Source: Oceanicola sp. 502str15
Lineage (GTDB): Bacteria > Pseudomonadota > Alphaproteobacteria > Rhodobacterales > Rhodobacteraceae
Assembly: GCF_024105635.1 (NCBI RefSeq)
Contig: NZ_WYDQ01000001.1
Span: 3,720,501 to 3,784,500, forward strand
Direction of reading: 5' to 3'
Length of the DNA: 64,000 bases
The translations under genes and the position numbers were made by a program. The notes under the pieces were generated by a model. It worked only from the letters and a program-made list of their open reading frames with translations. It had not been told where the DNA came from and did no database searches. Positions 35,092 through 44,713 of this stretch are shown piece after piece; position 1 is the stretch's first letter; every line of letters starts with the position of its first letter.

Positions 35092-36006
35092 CTAGAGCCG
35101 CCGGAAAACCTCCTGCATCACCCGTTCCGCCGCCCGGTGCATCTGCTGGCTGCGGTTGTGGATCACGAAATAGGGCGCCACCGCCAGCGGGTCGGCCAGC
35201 TCCAGCGTGGCAAAGCTGTCGCCAATCCGGTTGCGGGTCAGCACGTCGGCCACCTCCTGGCTCTGCGGCGCAATGGTGTCGGTGCCGCTCAGGATCGACA
35301 GCACCACCAGCAGCGACGACGAGTTGGTGATCTGCTCCGGCGCCGCCAGCCCGGCCGCGTGAAAGGCCCCGTCCAGCGCCACCCGGATCGGCGTGCCGAG
35401 GTCCTGGATCACCCATTCATACTCCCGCAGGTCCGAGAGCCGCTGCGGGCTGCCAAGCGCCGGGTGACCGGCGCGCACCACGAGGCTCACCACCTCGTTG
35501 CGGGCCGGGTAGATGGCAAACTGGCGGCTGTCGTATTCCGGCGGCAGGCGGCAGATCACAAAGTCGAACCGCCCTTCCTCCAGCCCCCGCACAAGCTGCC
35601 CCGAAGGCCCCACCTCGATGGTGGCCTGCACACCCGGCGCCGCCTCCCGCACCGCCCGGATGGCGGGCACCAGCACCCCCACCGTCGGCCCCGTCACCGA
35701 GCCCACCCGCACCTCGCCCGTCTCCCCCGCGCGCAACCCGGCCACTTCGCTCTCGAGGCTGTCGAGTTCGTTCAGGATCACCCTCGCATGGCGCAGAAAG
35801 GTCTCGCCCAGCAGCGTCGGCTCCATGCCCTTGGGGTGGCGGGTGAACAGCGGCGCGCCGACCTCGGCCTCGATCTCGGCCAGCACCCGCGAGGCGGCAG
35901 GCTGGCTCATTGCCAGCATATGGGCCGCGCTCTGCAACTGCCGGGTCTCCCCGATCCGCTGGATCAGCCTGAGCTGCCTCGGTTTCAACCGCCCGGCCAG
36001 TTCCAC
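35092..36006 (-). CDS. LysR-family regulator, GbpR-like
   Basis: A 304-residue LysR-type regulator. The helix-turn-helix is in [22 protein letters not shown] (about residues 28-50), and the effector domain follows from about 95. The GTG at 36006 is the preferred start: GGAG lies 7 bases before it and it gives normal LysR length, while the longer frame crosses the intergenic region. It is divergent from chvE, the arrangement of gbpR-chvE-gguAB in Agrobacterium, so it likely controls sugar uptake in response to arabinose, galactose or related sugars. Confidence 0.9.
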   Translation of the reverse strand: MELAGRLKPRQLRLIQRIGETRQLQSAAHMLAMSQPAASRVLAEIEAEVGAPLFTRHPKGMEPTLLGETFLRHARVILNELDSLESEVAGLRAGETGEVRVGSVTGPTVGVLVPAIRAVREAAPGVQATIEVGPSGQLVRGLEEGRFDFVICRLPPEYDSRQFAIYPARNEVVSLVVRAGHPALGSPQRLSDLREYEWVIQDLGTPIRVALDGAFHAAGLAAPEQITNSSSLLVVLSILSGTDTIAPQSQEVADVLTRNRIGDSFATLELADPLAVAPYFVIHNRSQQMHRAAERVMQEVFRRL

Positions 36007-36054
36007 ACCGCATCTCCATAACAAAACTGGTATGCAGATCGGCAGTATTCGCAT

Positions 36055-36070
36055 TTTACAGTCATGTAAA
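36055..36070. promoter_or_regulatory. probable LysR operator (TTTACA-N4-TGTAAA)
   Basis: TTTACAGTCATGTAAA is a perfect inverted repeat with 6-bp arms, 48 bases from the LysR start and 108 from chvE. It fits the general interrupted-palindrome form of LysR-type sites and is the only clear one in this divergent region. Confidence 0.55.
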
Positions 36071-36178
36071 CGCCGCGCTACCCCATGCCCAGCGGATGCC
36101 TCAAGGCCCCGCAACAGGGAGAAGTGCGCAAGCCGGGCCGGGAGGGCTCGCCGCAGCGCACGCATTTGGAGGATACAA

Positions 36179-37231
36179 ATGAAACTCAAGACCCTTCTCG
36201 CCTCGGCGGTCGCCGTGGTGTCGCTCGCTGCCGGCGCCTATGCCGAAGGCACTGTCGGCATCGCCATGCCCACCAAATCCTCGGCCCGCTGGATCTCGGA
36301 CGGCAATTCCATGGTCGAGCAGTTCGAAGCCGCCGGCTACGAAACCGATCTGCAATACGCAGAGGATGACATCCCCAACCAGCTCGCCCAGATCGAGAAC
36401 ATGATCACCAAGGGCGTCGACGTGCTGGTCATCGCCGCAATCGACGGCACCACCCTCAGCAACGCGCTGGAAAACGCCGCCGCCTCCGGCATCAAGGTCA
36501 TCGCCTACGACCGCCTGATCCGCGACAGCGAGAACGTCGACTATTACGCCACCTTCGACAACTTCAAGGTCGGCGTTCAGCAGGCCTCCAGCCTCGTCGA
36601 CGGCCTCAAGGAGCGCTTCGGTGACGGCCCCTACAACGTCGAACTCTTCGGCGGCTCGCCCGACGACAACAACGCCTACTTCTTCTACAACGGCGCCATG
36701 TCGGTGCTTCAGCCGCTGATCGACGACGGCACCGTGGTGGTCCAGTCCGGCCAGATGGGCATGGATACCGTCGGCACCCTGCGTTGGGACGGCGCCGTGG
36801 CCCAGGCCCGGATGGATAACCTCCTCTCCGCCCATTACACCGACAAGGAAGTCCACGGCGTCCTGTCGCCCTACGACGGGCTCTCCATCGGCATCCTGTC
36901 CTCGCTCAAGGGCGTCGGCTACGGCTCGGGCGACATGAAAATGCCGATCGTTTCGGGGCAAGACGCCGAGGTGCCCTCGGTCAAGTCCATCCTCGCCGGC
37001 GAGCAGTATTCCACCGTCTTCAAGGACACCCGTGAACTGGCCCGCGTCACCGTGGGCATGGTCAATGCGGTGCTCGGCGGCAGCGAGCCCGAGATCAACG
37101 ACACCGAGACCTATGACAACGGCGTCAAGGTGGTGCCCTCCTACCTGCTCGAGCCCGTCTCCGTCGACGCGTCGAACTGGGAAGAGATCCTGATCGGCTC
37201 CGGCTACTACACCAAGGACCAGGTCGAGTAA
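36179..37231 (+). CDS. chvE: multiple sugar-binding periplasmic protein ChvE
   Basis: A 350-residue periplasmic sugar-binding protein of the Peripla_BP_4 (ribose/xylose) family. The signal peptide ends at AAGAYA (about residue 22), and the mature protein begins [20 protein letters not shown], very typical of ChvE. ChvE binds arabinose, galactose, glucose and related aldoses. The ribosome site TTGGAGGA precedes the ATG at 36179. It is followed by a GC hairpin and then gguA and gguB. Confidence 0.93.
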   Translation: MKLKTLLASAVAVVSLAAGAYAEGTVGIAMPTKSSARWISDGNSMVEQFEAAGYETDLQYAEDDIPNQLAQIENMITKGVDVLVIAAIDGTTLSNALENAAASGIKVIAYDRLIRDSENVDYYATFDNFKVGVQQASSLVDGLKERFGDGPYNVELFGGSPDDNNAYFFYNGAMSVLQPLIDDGTVVVQSGQMGMDTVGTLRWDGAVAQARMDNLLSAHYTDKEVHGVLSPYDGLSIGILSSLKGVGYGSGDMKMPIVSGQDAEVPSVKSILAGEQYSTVFKDTRELARVTVGMVNAVLGGSEPEINDTETYDNGVKVVPSYLLEPVSVDASNWEEILIGSGYYTKDQVE

Positions 37232-37250
37232 TCCCTTCACGGGTTCTCCC

Positions 37251-37278
37251 GGGGCTCGCGCTAGCAGGCGCGGGCCCC
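37251..37278 (+). other. intercistronic GC hairpin, chvE-gguA
   Basis: GGGGCTCGCGC at 37251-37261 pairs with GCGCGGGCCCC at 37268-37278, 11 bp with a single G-U pair, around a 6-base loop. No T-tract follows. The position, just after a binding-protein gene, matches the other three hairpins of this kind in the window. Confidence 0.7.
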
Positions 37279-37300
37279 GCCAACTGCGGAGGCTGCGGGC

Positions 37301-38821
37301 ATGACTGCACTGCTCGAAATGCGCGCGATCACCAAGGAATTTCCCGGCGTGAAGGCTCTTGATACCGTCAACCTGACGGTAAAGGAGGGCGAAATCCACG
37401 CGCTGGTCGGTGAAAACGGCGCAGGAAAATCCACGCTCATGAAGGTGCTTTCCGGGGTCTATCCCGTGGGCAGCTACACGGGCGAAATCCACTACGAAGG
37501 CAGCGTCGCGGAGTTTCGCAACATCTCCGACAGCGAGGCCCGTGGCATCATCATCATCCACCAGGAGCTTGCCCTGGTGCCGCTGCTCTCGATTGCCGAA
37601 AACCTGTTTCTGGGCAACGAGCGTGCCAAGGGCGGCGTCATCGACTGGCGCGAAACCAACGCCCGCACCGAGGATCTGCTGCGCAAGGTCGGCCTCAAGG
37701 AGCCGCCCACAACGCTCGTCGACAAGATCGGCGTGGGCAAGCAGCAGCTCGTCGAAATCGCCAAGGCGCTCTCCAAGGAGGTCAAGCTCCTCATCCTCGA
37801 CGAGCCGACCGCCGCACTTTCGGAATCCGACAGTCAGGCCCTGCTCGACCTCATGCTCGAGCTGAAGGCCCAGGGCGTCAGCCAGATCATCATCAGCCAC
37901 AAGCTGAACGAAGTGCGCCGCGTGGCTGACAGCGTCACCGTCATCCGCGACGGCACCACCGTCTCCACCATGGATGCCGCCGCCGAGGACATCACCGAAG
38001 ACCGCATCGTGCGCGACATGGTCGGTCGAGACATGGCCTCGCGCTACCCCGCCCGCACCCGCCGCGCCGGTGACATGCTGATGGAGGTAAAGGGCTGGAA
38101 CGTCTGGCACCCCGAGCATTCCGAGCGGCAGGTCATCCGCAACGCCAACTTCACCGTCCGCGCCGGTGAGGTGGTGGGCATCGCCGGCCTCATGGGCTCC
38201 GGGCGCACCGAACTCGCCATGTCGATCTTCGGGCGCAGCTACGGCCAGAACATATCGGGGCAGGTCGAGATCAGCGGCAAGCCGGTCGATACCTCCACCG
38301 TCCCCCGCGCCATCCAGACCGGGCTGGCCTATGTGACCGAAGACCGCAAATCCCTCGGCCTCATCCTCGAGGAAGACATCCAGCGCAACATCACGCTGGC
38401 CAACCTCCCTGCCGTCGCCTCGGCCGGCGTGCTGAACGAGGCCGAAGAAACCCGCGTGGCCGAAAAGTATCGCGCCGCCATGAACATCCGCACGCCCTCC
38501 GTGTTCCAGAAGGTCATGAACCTCTCGGGCGGCAACCAGCAGAAGGTGGCGCTCTCCAAGTGGCTCTTCGCAGAGCCCGAGGTGCTTATCCTCGACGAGC
38601 CCACGCGCGGCATCGACGTGGGCGCCAAGTTCGAGATCTACGGCATCATCAACGAGCTGTCCGAGCAGGGCAGGGGGGTGCTGATGATCTCCTCCGAAAT
38701 GCCCGAGCTGCTGGGCATGTGCGACCGCATCTACGTTATGAACGAAGGGGCCCTTGTCGGTGAACTCACCGCCGAAGAGGCCAGCCAGGAGCGCATCATG
38801 TCGCTCATCGTGACCGATTGA
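37301..38821 (+). CDS. gguA: sugar ABC transporter ATP-binding protein GguA (MmsA/XylG type)
   Basis: A 506-residue double ATPase. In the first domain Walker [10 protein letters not shown] is at residues 37-45, and the signature ([14 protein letters not shown]) and Walker B ([11 protein letters not shown]) are intact. The second domain has the usual degenerate Walker A ([10 protein letters not shown]), [15 protein letters not shown] and [13 protein letters not shown]. This is the standard layout of monosaccharide importers. It energises GguB and accepts ligand from ChvE. Confidence 0.95.
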   Translation: MTALLEMRAITKEFPGVKALDTVNLTVKEGEIHALVGENGAGKSTLMKVLSGVYPVGSYTGEIHYEGSVAEFRNISDSEARGIIIIHQELALVPLLSIAENLFLGNERAKGGVIDWRETNARTEDLLRKVGLKEPPTTLVDKIGVGKQQLVEIAKALSKEVKLLILDEPTAALSESDSQALLDLMLELKAQGVSQIIISHKLNEVRRVADSVTVIRDGTTVSTMDAAAEDITEDRIVRDMVGRDMASRYPARTRRAGDMLMEVKGWNVWHPEHSERQVIRNANFTVRAGEVVGIAGLMGSGRTELAMSIFGRSYGQNISGQVEISGKPVDTSTVPRAIQTGLAYVTEDRKSLGLILEEDIQRNITLANLPAVASAGVLNEAEETRVAEKYRAAMNIRTPSVFQKVMNLSGGNQQKVALSKWLFAEPEVLILDEPTRGIDVGAKFEIYGIINELSEQGRGVLMISSEMPELLGMCDRIYVMNEGALVGELTAEEASQERIMSLIVTD

Positions 38822-38830
38822 GGAAGACCC

Positions 38831-40060
38831 ATGGCACTAGCTGAAAACAACGAACCCGCCTCCCAGGGCATCGGCTCCTACCTCAAGAGCAACCTGCGCG
38901 AATACGGGCTGCTGCTGGCGCTCATCGCGATCATGGTGTTCTTCCAGATCGTCACCGAGGGCACGCTACTGCGCGCGGTGAACATCACCAACCTGCTGTT
39001 GCAGAACAGTTATATCATCATCATGGCGCTGGGCATGCTCATCGTCATCGTCTCCGGCAACATCGACCTCTCGGTTGGCTCGGTCATGGGCTTCGTCGGC
39101 GCGCTGGCGGCGGTGATGATCGTCAACTGGGGCTGGAACCTCTACGCCACCATCCTTGTCTGCCTCGTGGCGGGCGGGGCCATCGGCGCGGCGCAGGGCT
39201 ATTGGGTCGCCTACTGGAAGATCCCGAGTTTCATCGTAACCCTCGCCGGGATGCTGGTGTTCCGCGGCGCCTCGCTCTGGCTGCTCGAAGGCCAGTCCGT
39301 CGGCCCCTTTCCCCGCGAGTTCCAGATCATCGCCAACGGCTTCATCCCCGATCTCTTCCCCGCCGGTCTCGGTGAGGCGCTGGCCGGGCTGTTCGATGCC
39401 CGCAAGGTCAATGTCCTCGCCTTGCTGACCGGCCTCGTCGCGGCCGCCATCATCACCTGGCTCGGCATGCGCAAACGCGCCCGCAACAAGGCCTACGGCA
39501 TCGAGGACGAGCCCCGCAGCTTCTTCGTCGCCCGCAACCTGATCGTCTCCGCGGCGCTGATCTTCATCTGCTACAAGCTCGCCACCTTCCGCGGCCTGCC
39601 CAACGTGCTCATCACCATGGGCGTGCTCACGATCATCTACGCCTTTATCACCGAGCAAACGACGATTGGCCGCCGGGTCTATGCCCTGGGCGGCAACGAG
39701 AAGGCCGCCAAGCTCTCGGGCATCAAGACCGAGCGGCTCACCTTCCTCGCCTTCACCAACATGGGCGTTCTCGCCGCCGTCGCCGGGCTGGTCTTTGCCG
39801 CCCGTCTCAACACGGCAACGCCCAAGGCCGGTTTCGCGCTGGAGCTCGACGTCATCGCAGCCGTCTTCATCGGCGGCGCCTCCATGTCGGGCGGGGTCGG
39901 CAAGATCGTCGGCGCCGTGGTTGGCGCCTTCCTGATGGGCGTGCTCAACAACGGCATGTCGATCATGGGCATCGGCATCGACTATCAGCAGGTCATCAAG
40001 GGCCTCGTGCTGCTCGCGGCCGTGCTCTTCGACGTCTACAACAAATCAAAGCAGGGCTGA
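38831..40060 (+). CDS. gguB: sugar ABC transporter permease GguB (MmsB/XylH type)
   Basis: A 409-residue polytopic permease of the BPD_transp_2 family, about ten to twelve hydrophobic segments. Typical family elements are NLLLQNSYIIIMALGMLIVI, SGNIDLSVGSVMGFVGALAA near residue 80 and the late YALGGNEKAAKLSGIKTERL. A longer hydrophilic stretch near residues 160-235 is normal for GguB/XylH rather than RbsC. It starts 9 bases after gguA with a GAGG site. Confidence 0.95.
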   Translation: MALAENNEPASQGIGSYLKSNLREYGLLLALIAIMVFFQIVTEGTLLRAVNITNLLLQNSYIIIMALGMLIVIVSGNIDLSVGSVMGFVGALAAVMIVNWGWNLYATILVCLVAGGAIGAAQGYWVAYWKIPSFIVTLAGMLVFRGASLWLLEGQSVGPFPREFQIIANGFIPDLFPAGLGEALAGLFDARKVNVLALLTGLVAAAIITWLGMRKRARNKAYGIEDEPRSFFVARNLIVSAALIFICYKLATFRGLPNVLITMGVLTIIYAFITEQTTIGRRVYALGGNEKAAKLSGIKTERLTFLAFTNMGVLAAVAGLVFAARLNTATPKAGFALELDVIAAVFIGGASMSGGVGKIVGAVVGAFLMGVLNNGMSIMGIGIDYQQVIKGLVLLAAVLFDVYNKSKQG

Positions 40061-40063
40061 CAC

Positions 40064-41809
40064 ATGGCTTTCCAACCCGCAGACTGGCCCCGCAAACTCC
40101 GCTCGCAAGAGTGGTATGGCGGCAATTCCCGCGACACGATCTACCATCGCGGCTGGCTGAAAAATCAGGGCTACCCGCATGACCTCTTCGATGGCCGCCC
40201 GGTCATTGGCATCCTCAACACCTGGTCCGAGCTGACGCCCTGCAACGGCAGCCACGTCAAGGAACTGGTCGAAAAGGTAAAGGCCGGCATCTGGGAGGCC
40301 GGCGGCTTCCCCGTCGAGGTGCCCGTGTTCTCCGCCTCCGAAAACACCTACCGCCCCACCGCCATGATGTTCCGCAATCTCGCGGCGCTGGCAGTTGAGG
40401 AAACCATCCGAGGCCAGCCCATCGACGGCTGCGTGCTGATGGTCGGCTGCGACAAGACAACCCCCTCCCTCATGATGGGCGCCGCCTCGGTGGACCTGCC
40501 CGCCATCGTCGTCACCGGCGGCCCCATGCTCAACGGCTACTTCCAGGGCGAGCGCGTCGGCTCCGGCACCCACCTCTGGAAGTTCTCCGAGGACGTGAAG
40601 GCCGGGAAGATGACCCAGGAGGAATTCCTGGAGGCCGAGCAGAGCATGTCCCGCTCCACCGGCACCTGCAACACCATGGGCACCGCCTCGTCGATGGCCA
40701 GCATGGCCGAAGCCCTCGGCATGGCCCTCTCCGGAAACGCCGCCATCCCGGCGGTCGACTCCCGCCGCCGCGTCATGGCCCAACTCTCCGGCCGCCGCAT
40801 CGTCCAGATGGTGAAGGACGACCTGAAGCCCTCCGACGTGATGACCAAACAGGCCTTCGAAAACGCCATCCGCACCAACGCCGCCATCGGCGGCTCCACC
40901 AATGCCGTCATCCACCTGCTCGCCATGGCAGGCCGCGTCGGCATCGACCTGACGCTGGAAGATTGGGACCGCTGCGGCCGCGACATCCCCACCATCGTCA
41001 ACCTCATGCCCTCCGGCAAATACCTGATGGAAGAGTTCTTCTACGCCGGTGGCCTGCCCGTCGTGCTGAAACGCCTCGGTGAAGCCGGCGTGCTCCACCG
41101 CGACGCACTCACCGTCTCCGGCACCGGCATCTGGGACGAGGTCAAGGACGCCGTGAACCACAACGATGACGTGATCCTCCCCGCCGAAAAGGCCCTCACC
41201 CAGTCCGGCGGCATCGTCGTGCTCAAGGGCAACCTCGCCCCCGGCGGCGCGGTGCTCAAACCCTCCGCCGCCACCCCCGCGCTCCTGCAACACAAGGGCC
41301 GCGCCGTGGTGTTCGAGGATATCGACGACTACAAGGCCCGCATCAACGACGACGCGCTCGACATCGACGAAACCTGCATCATGGTGATGAAGAATTGCGG
41401 CCCCAAGGGCTACCCCGGCATGGCCGAGGTCGGCAACATGGGCCTGCCGCCCAAGGTGCTGAAGAAGGGCATCACCGACATGGTCCGCATCTCCGATGCC
41501 CGCATGTCCGGCACCGCCTACGGCACCGTGATCCTGCACACCTCGCCCGAGGCCGCCGCAGGTGGCCCGCTTGCGGTGGTCCAATCGGGCGACATCATCG
41601 AGGTCGACGTGGCCAACCGCCGCCTCCACCTCGACATCCCCGAAGCCGAACTCACCGAGCGCCTCGCCGCATGGTCCCCAACCCACGAGCAGCCAAAGTC
41701 CGGATACGCATGGCTGCACCAGCAGCACGTGATGGGCGCGGATACGGGGGCCGACCTCGACTTCCTCAAGGGCTGCCGCGGCAACGACGTGGGCCGGGAT
41801 TCACACTGA
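40064..41809 (+). CDS. IlvD/Edd-family sugar-acid dehydratase (arabinonate dehydratase type)
   Basis: A 581-residue Fe-S dehydratase converting an aldonate to its 2-keto-3-deoxy acid. Cluster cysteines lie in LTPCNGSH, MVGCDKTTPS and STGTCNTMGTA. The length and the N-terminus RSQEWYGGNSRDTIYHRGW match the L-arabinonate dehydratase of Rhizobium rather than IlvD itself. It starts only 3 bases after gguB and is followed by a sugar dehydrogenase, mutarotase and downstream pathway enzymes. L-arabinonate and D-galactonate (also D-fuconate) are the likely substrates. Confidence 0.93.
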   Translation: MAFQPADWPRKLRSQEWYGGNSRDTIYHRGWLKNQGYPHDLFDGRPVIGILNTWSELTPCNGSHVKELVEKVKAGIWEAGGFPVEVPVFSASENTYRPTAMMFRNLAALAVEETIRGQPIDGCVLMVGCDKTTPSLMMGAASVDLPAIVVTGGPMLNGYFQGERVGSGTHLWKFSEDVKAGKMTQEEFLEAEQSMSRSTGTCNTMGTASSMASMAEALGMALSGNAAIPAVDSRRRVMAQLSGRRIVQMVKDDLKPSDVMTKQAFENAIRTNAAIGGSTNAVIHLLAMAGRVGIDLTLEDWDRCGRDIPTIVNLMPSGKYLMEEFFYAGGLPVVLKRLGEAGVLHRDALTVSGTGIWDEVKDAVNHNDDVILPAEKALTQSGGIVVLKGNLAPGGAVLKPSAATPALLQHKGRAVVFEDIDDYKARINDDALDIDETCIMVMKNCGPKGYPGMAEVGNMGLPPKVLKKGITDMVRISDARMSGTAYGTVILHTSPEAAAGGPLAVVQSGDIIEVDVANRRLHLDIPEAELTERLAAWSPTHEQPKSGYAWLHQQHVMGADTGADLDFLKGCRGNDVGRDSH

Positions 41810-41830
41810 GTAGGGTGGGTGAAACCCACC
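41810..41830. repeat. short palindromic repeat, type A
   Basis: A 21-base unit, GTAGGGTGGGTGAAACCC followed by ACC, with arms GGTGGGT and ACCCACC. It begins right after the dehydratase stop. It is the same unit as the minus-strand copy at 28501-28521. Confidence 0.8.
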
Positions 41831-41854
41831 AACCGCCAAAACCGGAGACCAACC

Positions 41855-42778
41855 ATGGAAATCGCCCTCGTCGGCATCGGCAAGATCGCGGTCGACCAGC
41901 ACGTGCCCTCCATCGCCAGCTCCCCCGACTGGGAGCTGGCCGCCACCGTCTCGCGCCATGGCACGGTTGACGGCACACCCGCCTACACCGACCTCGCCAC
42001 CATGCTCGACGCCCACCCTGAAATCCGCGTCGTCTCCCTCTGCGTCCCGCCCGTCCCGCGCTTTGCGCTCGCCGCCGAGGCCATCAAGGCAGGCCGCCAC
42101 GTCATGCTCGAAAAGCCCCCCGGCGCGACCCTTTCCGAGTGCCACACGCTCGAACAGCTCGCCCGCCAGCACCGCGTCACCCTCTACGCCTCATGGCACA
42201 GCCGCGAGGCCGCCATGGTGCCCGCCGCAAAGGCATGGCTGGCCGACAAGCAGCTCACCAACTTCACCGTCACCTGGAAAGAAGACGTCCGCCGCTGGCA
42301 CCCGGGGCAAGAGTGGATCTGGCAACCCGGCGGCCTCGGCGTCTTCGACCCCGGCATCAACGCCCTCTCCATCGTCACCGAAATCCTGCCAAACCCGATC
42401 CACCTGACCGCCGCCACCCTGGAAGTCCCCGAAAACTGCCAGGCCCCCATCGGCGCAACCCTCGCCTTCGCCCACCCCACCGCCCAGGTCCAAATGACCT
42501 TCGACTGGCGCCAGACCGGCGACCAGACATGGGAGATCGAGGCCGAAACCACCCAAGGCACCCTCAAGCTGCTCGACGGCGGCGCGCGCCTCCAGATTGA
42601 CGGCGCCGAGCAGGGCGAAGACGCCGACGCGCTCAAAGGCGAATACCCGCGCCTCTACGCCAACCTCGCTCGCCTCGTCGCAGCAGGCGCGATAGACATG
42701 GACCTGGCCCCCATGCGCCACGTCGCAGACGCCTTCACCCTCGGCCACCGCACCCTCACGGAGCCCTTCCACGAATGA
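41855..42778 (+). CDS. Gfo/Idh-family D-galactose/L-arabinose 1-dehydrogenase
   Basis: A 307-residue NAD(P)-dependent oxidoreductase. The Rossmann motif is EIALVGIGKIAVDQHVPSI at the N-terminus, followed by the VVSLCVPPVPRF segment and MLEKPPGATLSE with the catalytic-type lysine, as in Gfo/Idh enzymes. Relatives with this start and short length oxidise D-galactose or L-arabinose to the lactone. It is ATGA-coupled to the mutarotase, which supplies the right anomer. The product goes to the SMP-30 lactonase encoded at 47769. Confidence 0.88.
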   Translation: MEIALVGIGKIAVDQHVPSIASSPDWELAATVSRHGTVDGTPAYTDLATMLDAHPEIRVVSLCVPPVPRFALAAEAIKAGRHVMLEKPPGATLSECHTLEQLARQHRVTLYASWHSREAAMVPAAKAWLADKQLTNFTVTWKEDVRRWHPGQEWIWQPGGLGVFDPGINALSIVTEILPNPIHLTAATLEVPENCQAPIGATLAFAHPTAQVQMTFDWRQTGDQTWEIEAETTQGTLKLLDGGARLQIDGAEQGEDADALKGEYPRLYANLARLVAAGAIDMDLAPMRHVADAFTLGHRTLTEPFHE

Positions 42779-43773
42779 CAGCCGAAATCTTCGCCACCAC
42801 CCCCGAGGGTGACACCGTCGAGATCGTCACCCTCACCAATGGCCCCGCCACTGCCCGCGTGATGACATGGGGCGCAAGCCTGCAAGACTTCCGCCTCGAG
42901 GGCATCGAGCACAGCCTCGTCCTCGGCTCTCCGGTCTTCGAGCCCTACCGCACCCGTATGCGCAATTACGGTGCCGTCGTGGGCCGCGCCGCCAACCGCA
43001 TCGCGGGCGGCCGCGCCCCACTGAACGGCGAGATCGTCCAGCTCGAAACCAACGAGGCAGGCCGCACCGCAATTCATGGCGGCACCGATGGCTGCGGCTA
43101 CGTCAACTGGGCCCTCGCCGCCCACACCGACACCTCCGCCATCTTCACCATCACGCTGGCAGACGGGCAGGCGGGCTACCCCGGCAACCTCACCCTCAAC
43201 GCCACCTACACGCTCGATGCCGAAGGCGCCCTGACACTCGAAATCACCGGCACCACCGACGCCCCCACCTTCTGCAACATCGCCCACCACAGCTACTGGA
43301 ACCTCGACGGCACCCCCAGCCTCGATGGTCACAAGCTCCACGTCGATGCCGACAGCTACCTTGCCGTCGACGCCCACAAGATCCCGCAAAACGGCCCGAT
43401 CCCCGTCGCCGGCACCCGCTTCGATTTTCGCCTGCCCCGCGCCATCACCACGCCGCAGGACGACCCCAAGCTCGATCACAACTTCTGCCTGCGCACCCCC
43501 GGCACCCAGCTTCACCCGGCCTGCACCCTCACCGCCGCAGACCTGCAACTGGAGATCGACACCACCGAGCCCGGCCTACAGGTCTATGATGGCTCCGGCC
43601 TCAATTCCGAGGTGCCCGGCCACAGCGGCGCGCCCTATGGTCCGCATGCGGGCGTCGCGATCGAACCGCAGCACTGGCCCGACGCACCAAACCACCCGGA
43701 TTATCCCCAAATCACCCTTTCGCCGGGCGAGACCTACAGACAGGTATCCCGGTTCCATGTCACCCGCATCTGA
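42775..43773 (+). CDS. galM: aldose 1-epimerase (mutarotase)
   Basis: A 332-residue GalM. Catalytic-site segments visible are GAVVGRAANRIAGGR, IHGGTDGCGYVNW, NIAHHSYWNLDG (base histidine) and VAIEPQHWPDAPNHPDYPQI with the catalytic glutamate. It interconverts alpha and beta anomers of galactose, arabinose or glucose for the dehydrogenase encoded just upstream. No signal peptide, so it acts in the cytoplasm. Confidence 0.94.
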   Translation: MTAEIFATTPEGDTVEIVTLTNGPATARVMTWGASLQDFRLEGIEHSLVLGSPVFEPYRTRMRNYGAVVGRAANRIAGGRAPLNGEIVQLETNEAGRTAIHGGTDGCGYVNWALAAHTDTSAIFTITLADGQAGYPGNLTLNATYTLDAEGALTLEITGTTDAPTFCNIAHHSYWNLDGTPSLDGHKLHVDADSYLAVDAHKIPQNGPIPVAGTRFDFRLPRAITTPQDDPKLDHNFCLRTPGTQLHPACTLTAADLQLEIDTTEPGLQVYDGSGLNSEVPGHSGAPYGPHAGVAIEPQHWPDAPNHPDYPQITLSPGETYRQVSRFHVTRI

Positions 43774-43787
43774 CGTAAGGACGACAC

Positions 43788-44705
43788 ATGCAAAGCCCAC
43801 TTACCGGAATCCTCCCCGTCGCCCCCACGCCCTTCACCGCCGAAGGCGCGGTGGATGAAGAGGGGATGCGCCGCGTCCTCGATTGCATGATCGACCAGGG
43901 CGTCGATGCCATCTGCATTCTCGCCAACTATTCCGAGCAATTCGTGCTCTCGGATGAAGAGCGCGCCCTGCTCACCCGCGTCTCCATCGAGCATGTCGCA
44001 GGCCGCGTTCCGGTGATCGTCACCGTCTCGCATTTCTCGACGCAGATCGTGGTGGACCGCGCCAAATATGCCGAAAGCCTCGGCGCCTCCATGCTGATGA
44101 TGATGCCCCCCTACCACGGCGTCGGCCTCGTGCCCGCCGAGGCCGGGATCATGGAGCATTTTCAGGCGGTTTCCGACGCCATCAACATCCCGATCATGGT
44201 GCAGGACGCCCCGCTTTCCGGCGTCTCCCTTCCCGTGCCCACCCTCGTGCGCATGGCCAAGGAGATCGAGCACGTCAGCTACTTCAAGATCGAAACCCCC
44301 TTCGCCGCCGACAAGCTCGCGGCCCTCATCGAGCAGGGCGGAAAGCACATCGTCGGCCCCTTCGACGGTGAAGAGGCCGTGACCCTTCTGGCCGACCTCG
44401 ACGCAGGCTGCACCGGCACCATGACCTCGGCGCTCCAGCCCGAGCTGATCGGCCCTATCGTCGTCAACTATCTCGACGGCGACCACGAGGCCGCGCTCAC
44501 CGGCTGGAAGCGCTGCCTGCCGCTCATCAACCACGAAAACCGCCAGTGCGGCCTCCGCGCGGCGAAAACCGTCATGATGGAGGGCGGCGTGATCGGCTCC
44601 GACCACGTCCGCCACCCCTTGAAACCGATGTCACAGCGGACAAAATCCCGCCTGATCGAACTGTCCAAAGAACTCGACCTGATCGCCCTGAAATGGGGCA
44701 AGTGA
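43788..44705 (+). CDS. DHDPS-family 2-keto-3-deoxy-L-arabonate dehydratase
   Basis: A 305-residue member of the dihydrodipicolinate synthase/N-acetylneuraminate lyase family. The Schiff-base lysine is Lys167 in YFKIETP. The N-terminus PLTGILPVAPTPFT and the phrase ANYSEQFVLSDEER differ from true DapA. Directly before an alpha-ketoglutaric semialdehyde dehydrogenase, the expected reaction is dehydration of 2-keto-3-deoxy-L-arabonate to alpha-ketoglutaric semialdehyde. An aldolase reaction is the alternative. Confidence 0.88.
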   Translation: MQSPLTGILPVAPTPFTAEGAVDEEGMRRVLDCMIDQGVDAICILANYSEQFVLSDEERALLTRVSIEHVAGRVPVIVTVSHFSTQIVVDRAKYAESLGASMLMMMPPYHGVGLVPAEAGIMEHFQAVSDAINIPIMVQDAPLSGVSLPVPTLVRMAKEIEHVSYFKIETPFAADKLAALIEQGGKHIVGPFDGEEAVTLLADLDAGCTGTMTSALQPELIGPIVVNYLDGDHEAALTGWKRCLPLINHENRQCGLRAAKTVMMEGGVIGSDHVRHPLKPMSQRTKSRLIELSKELDLIALKWGK

Positions 44706-44713
44706 GGAGACCC

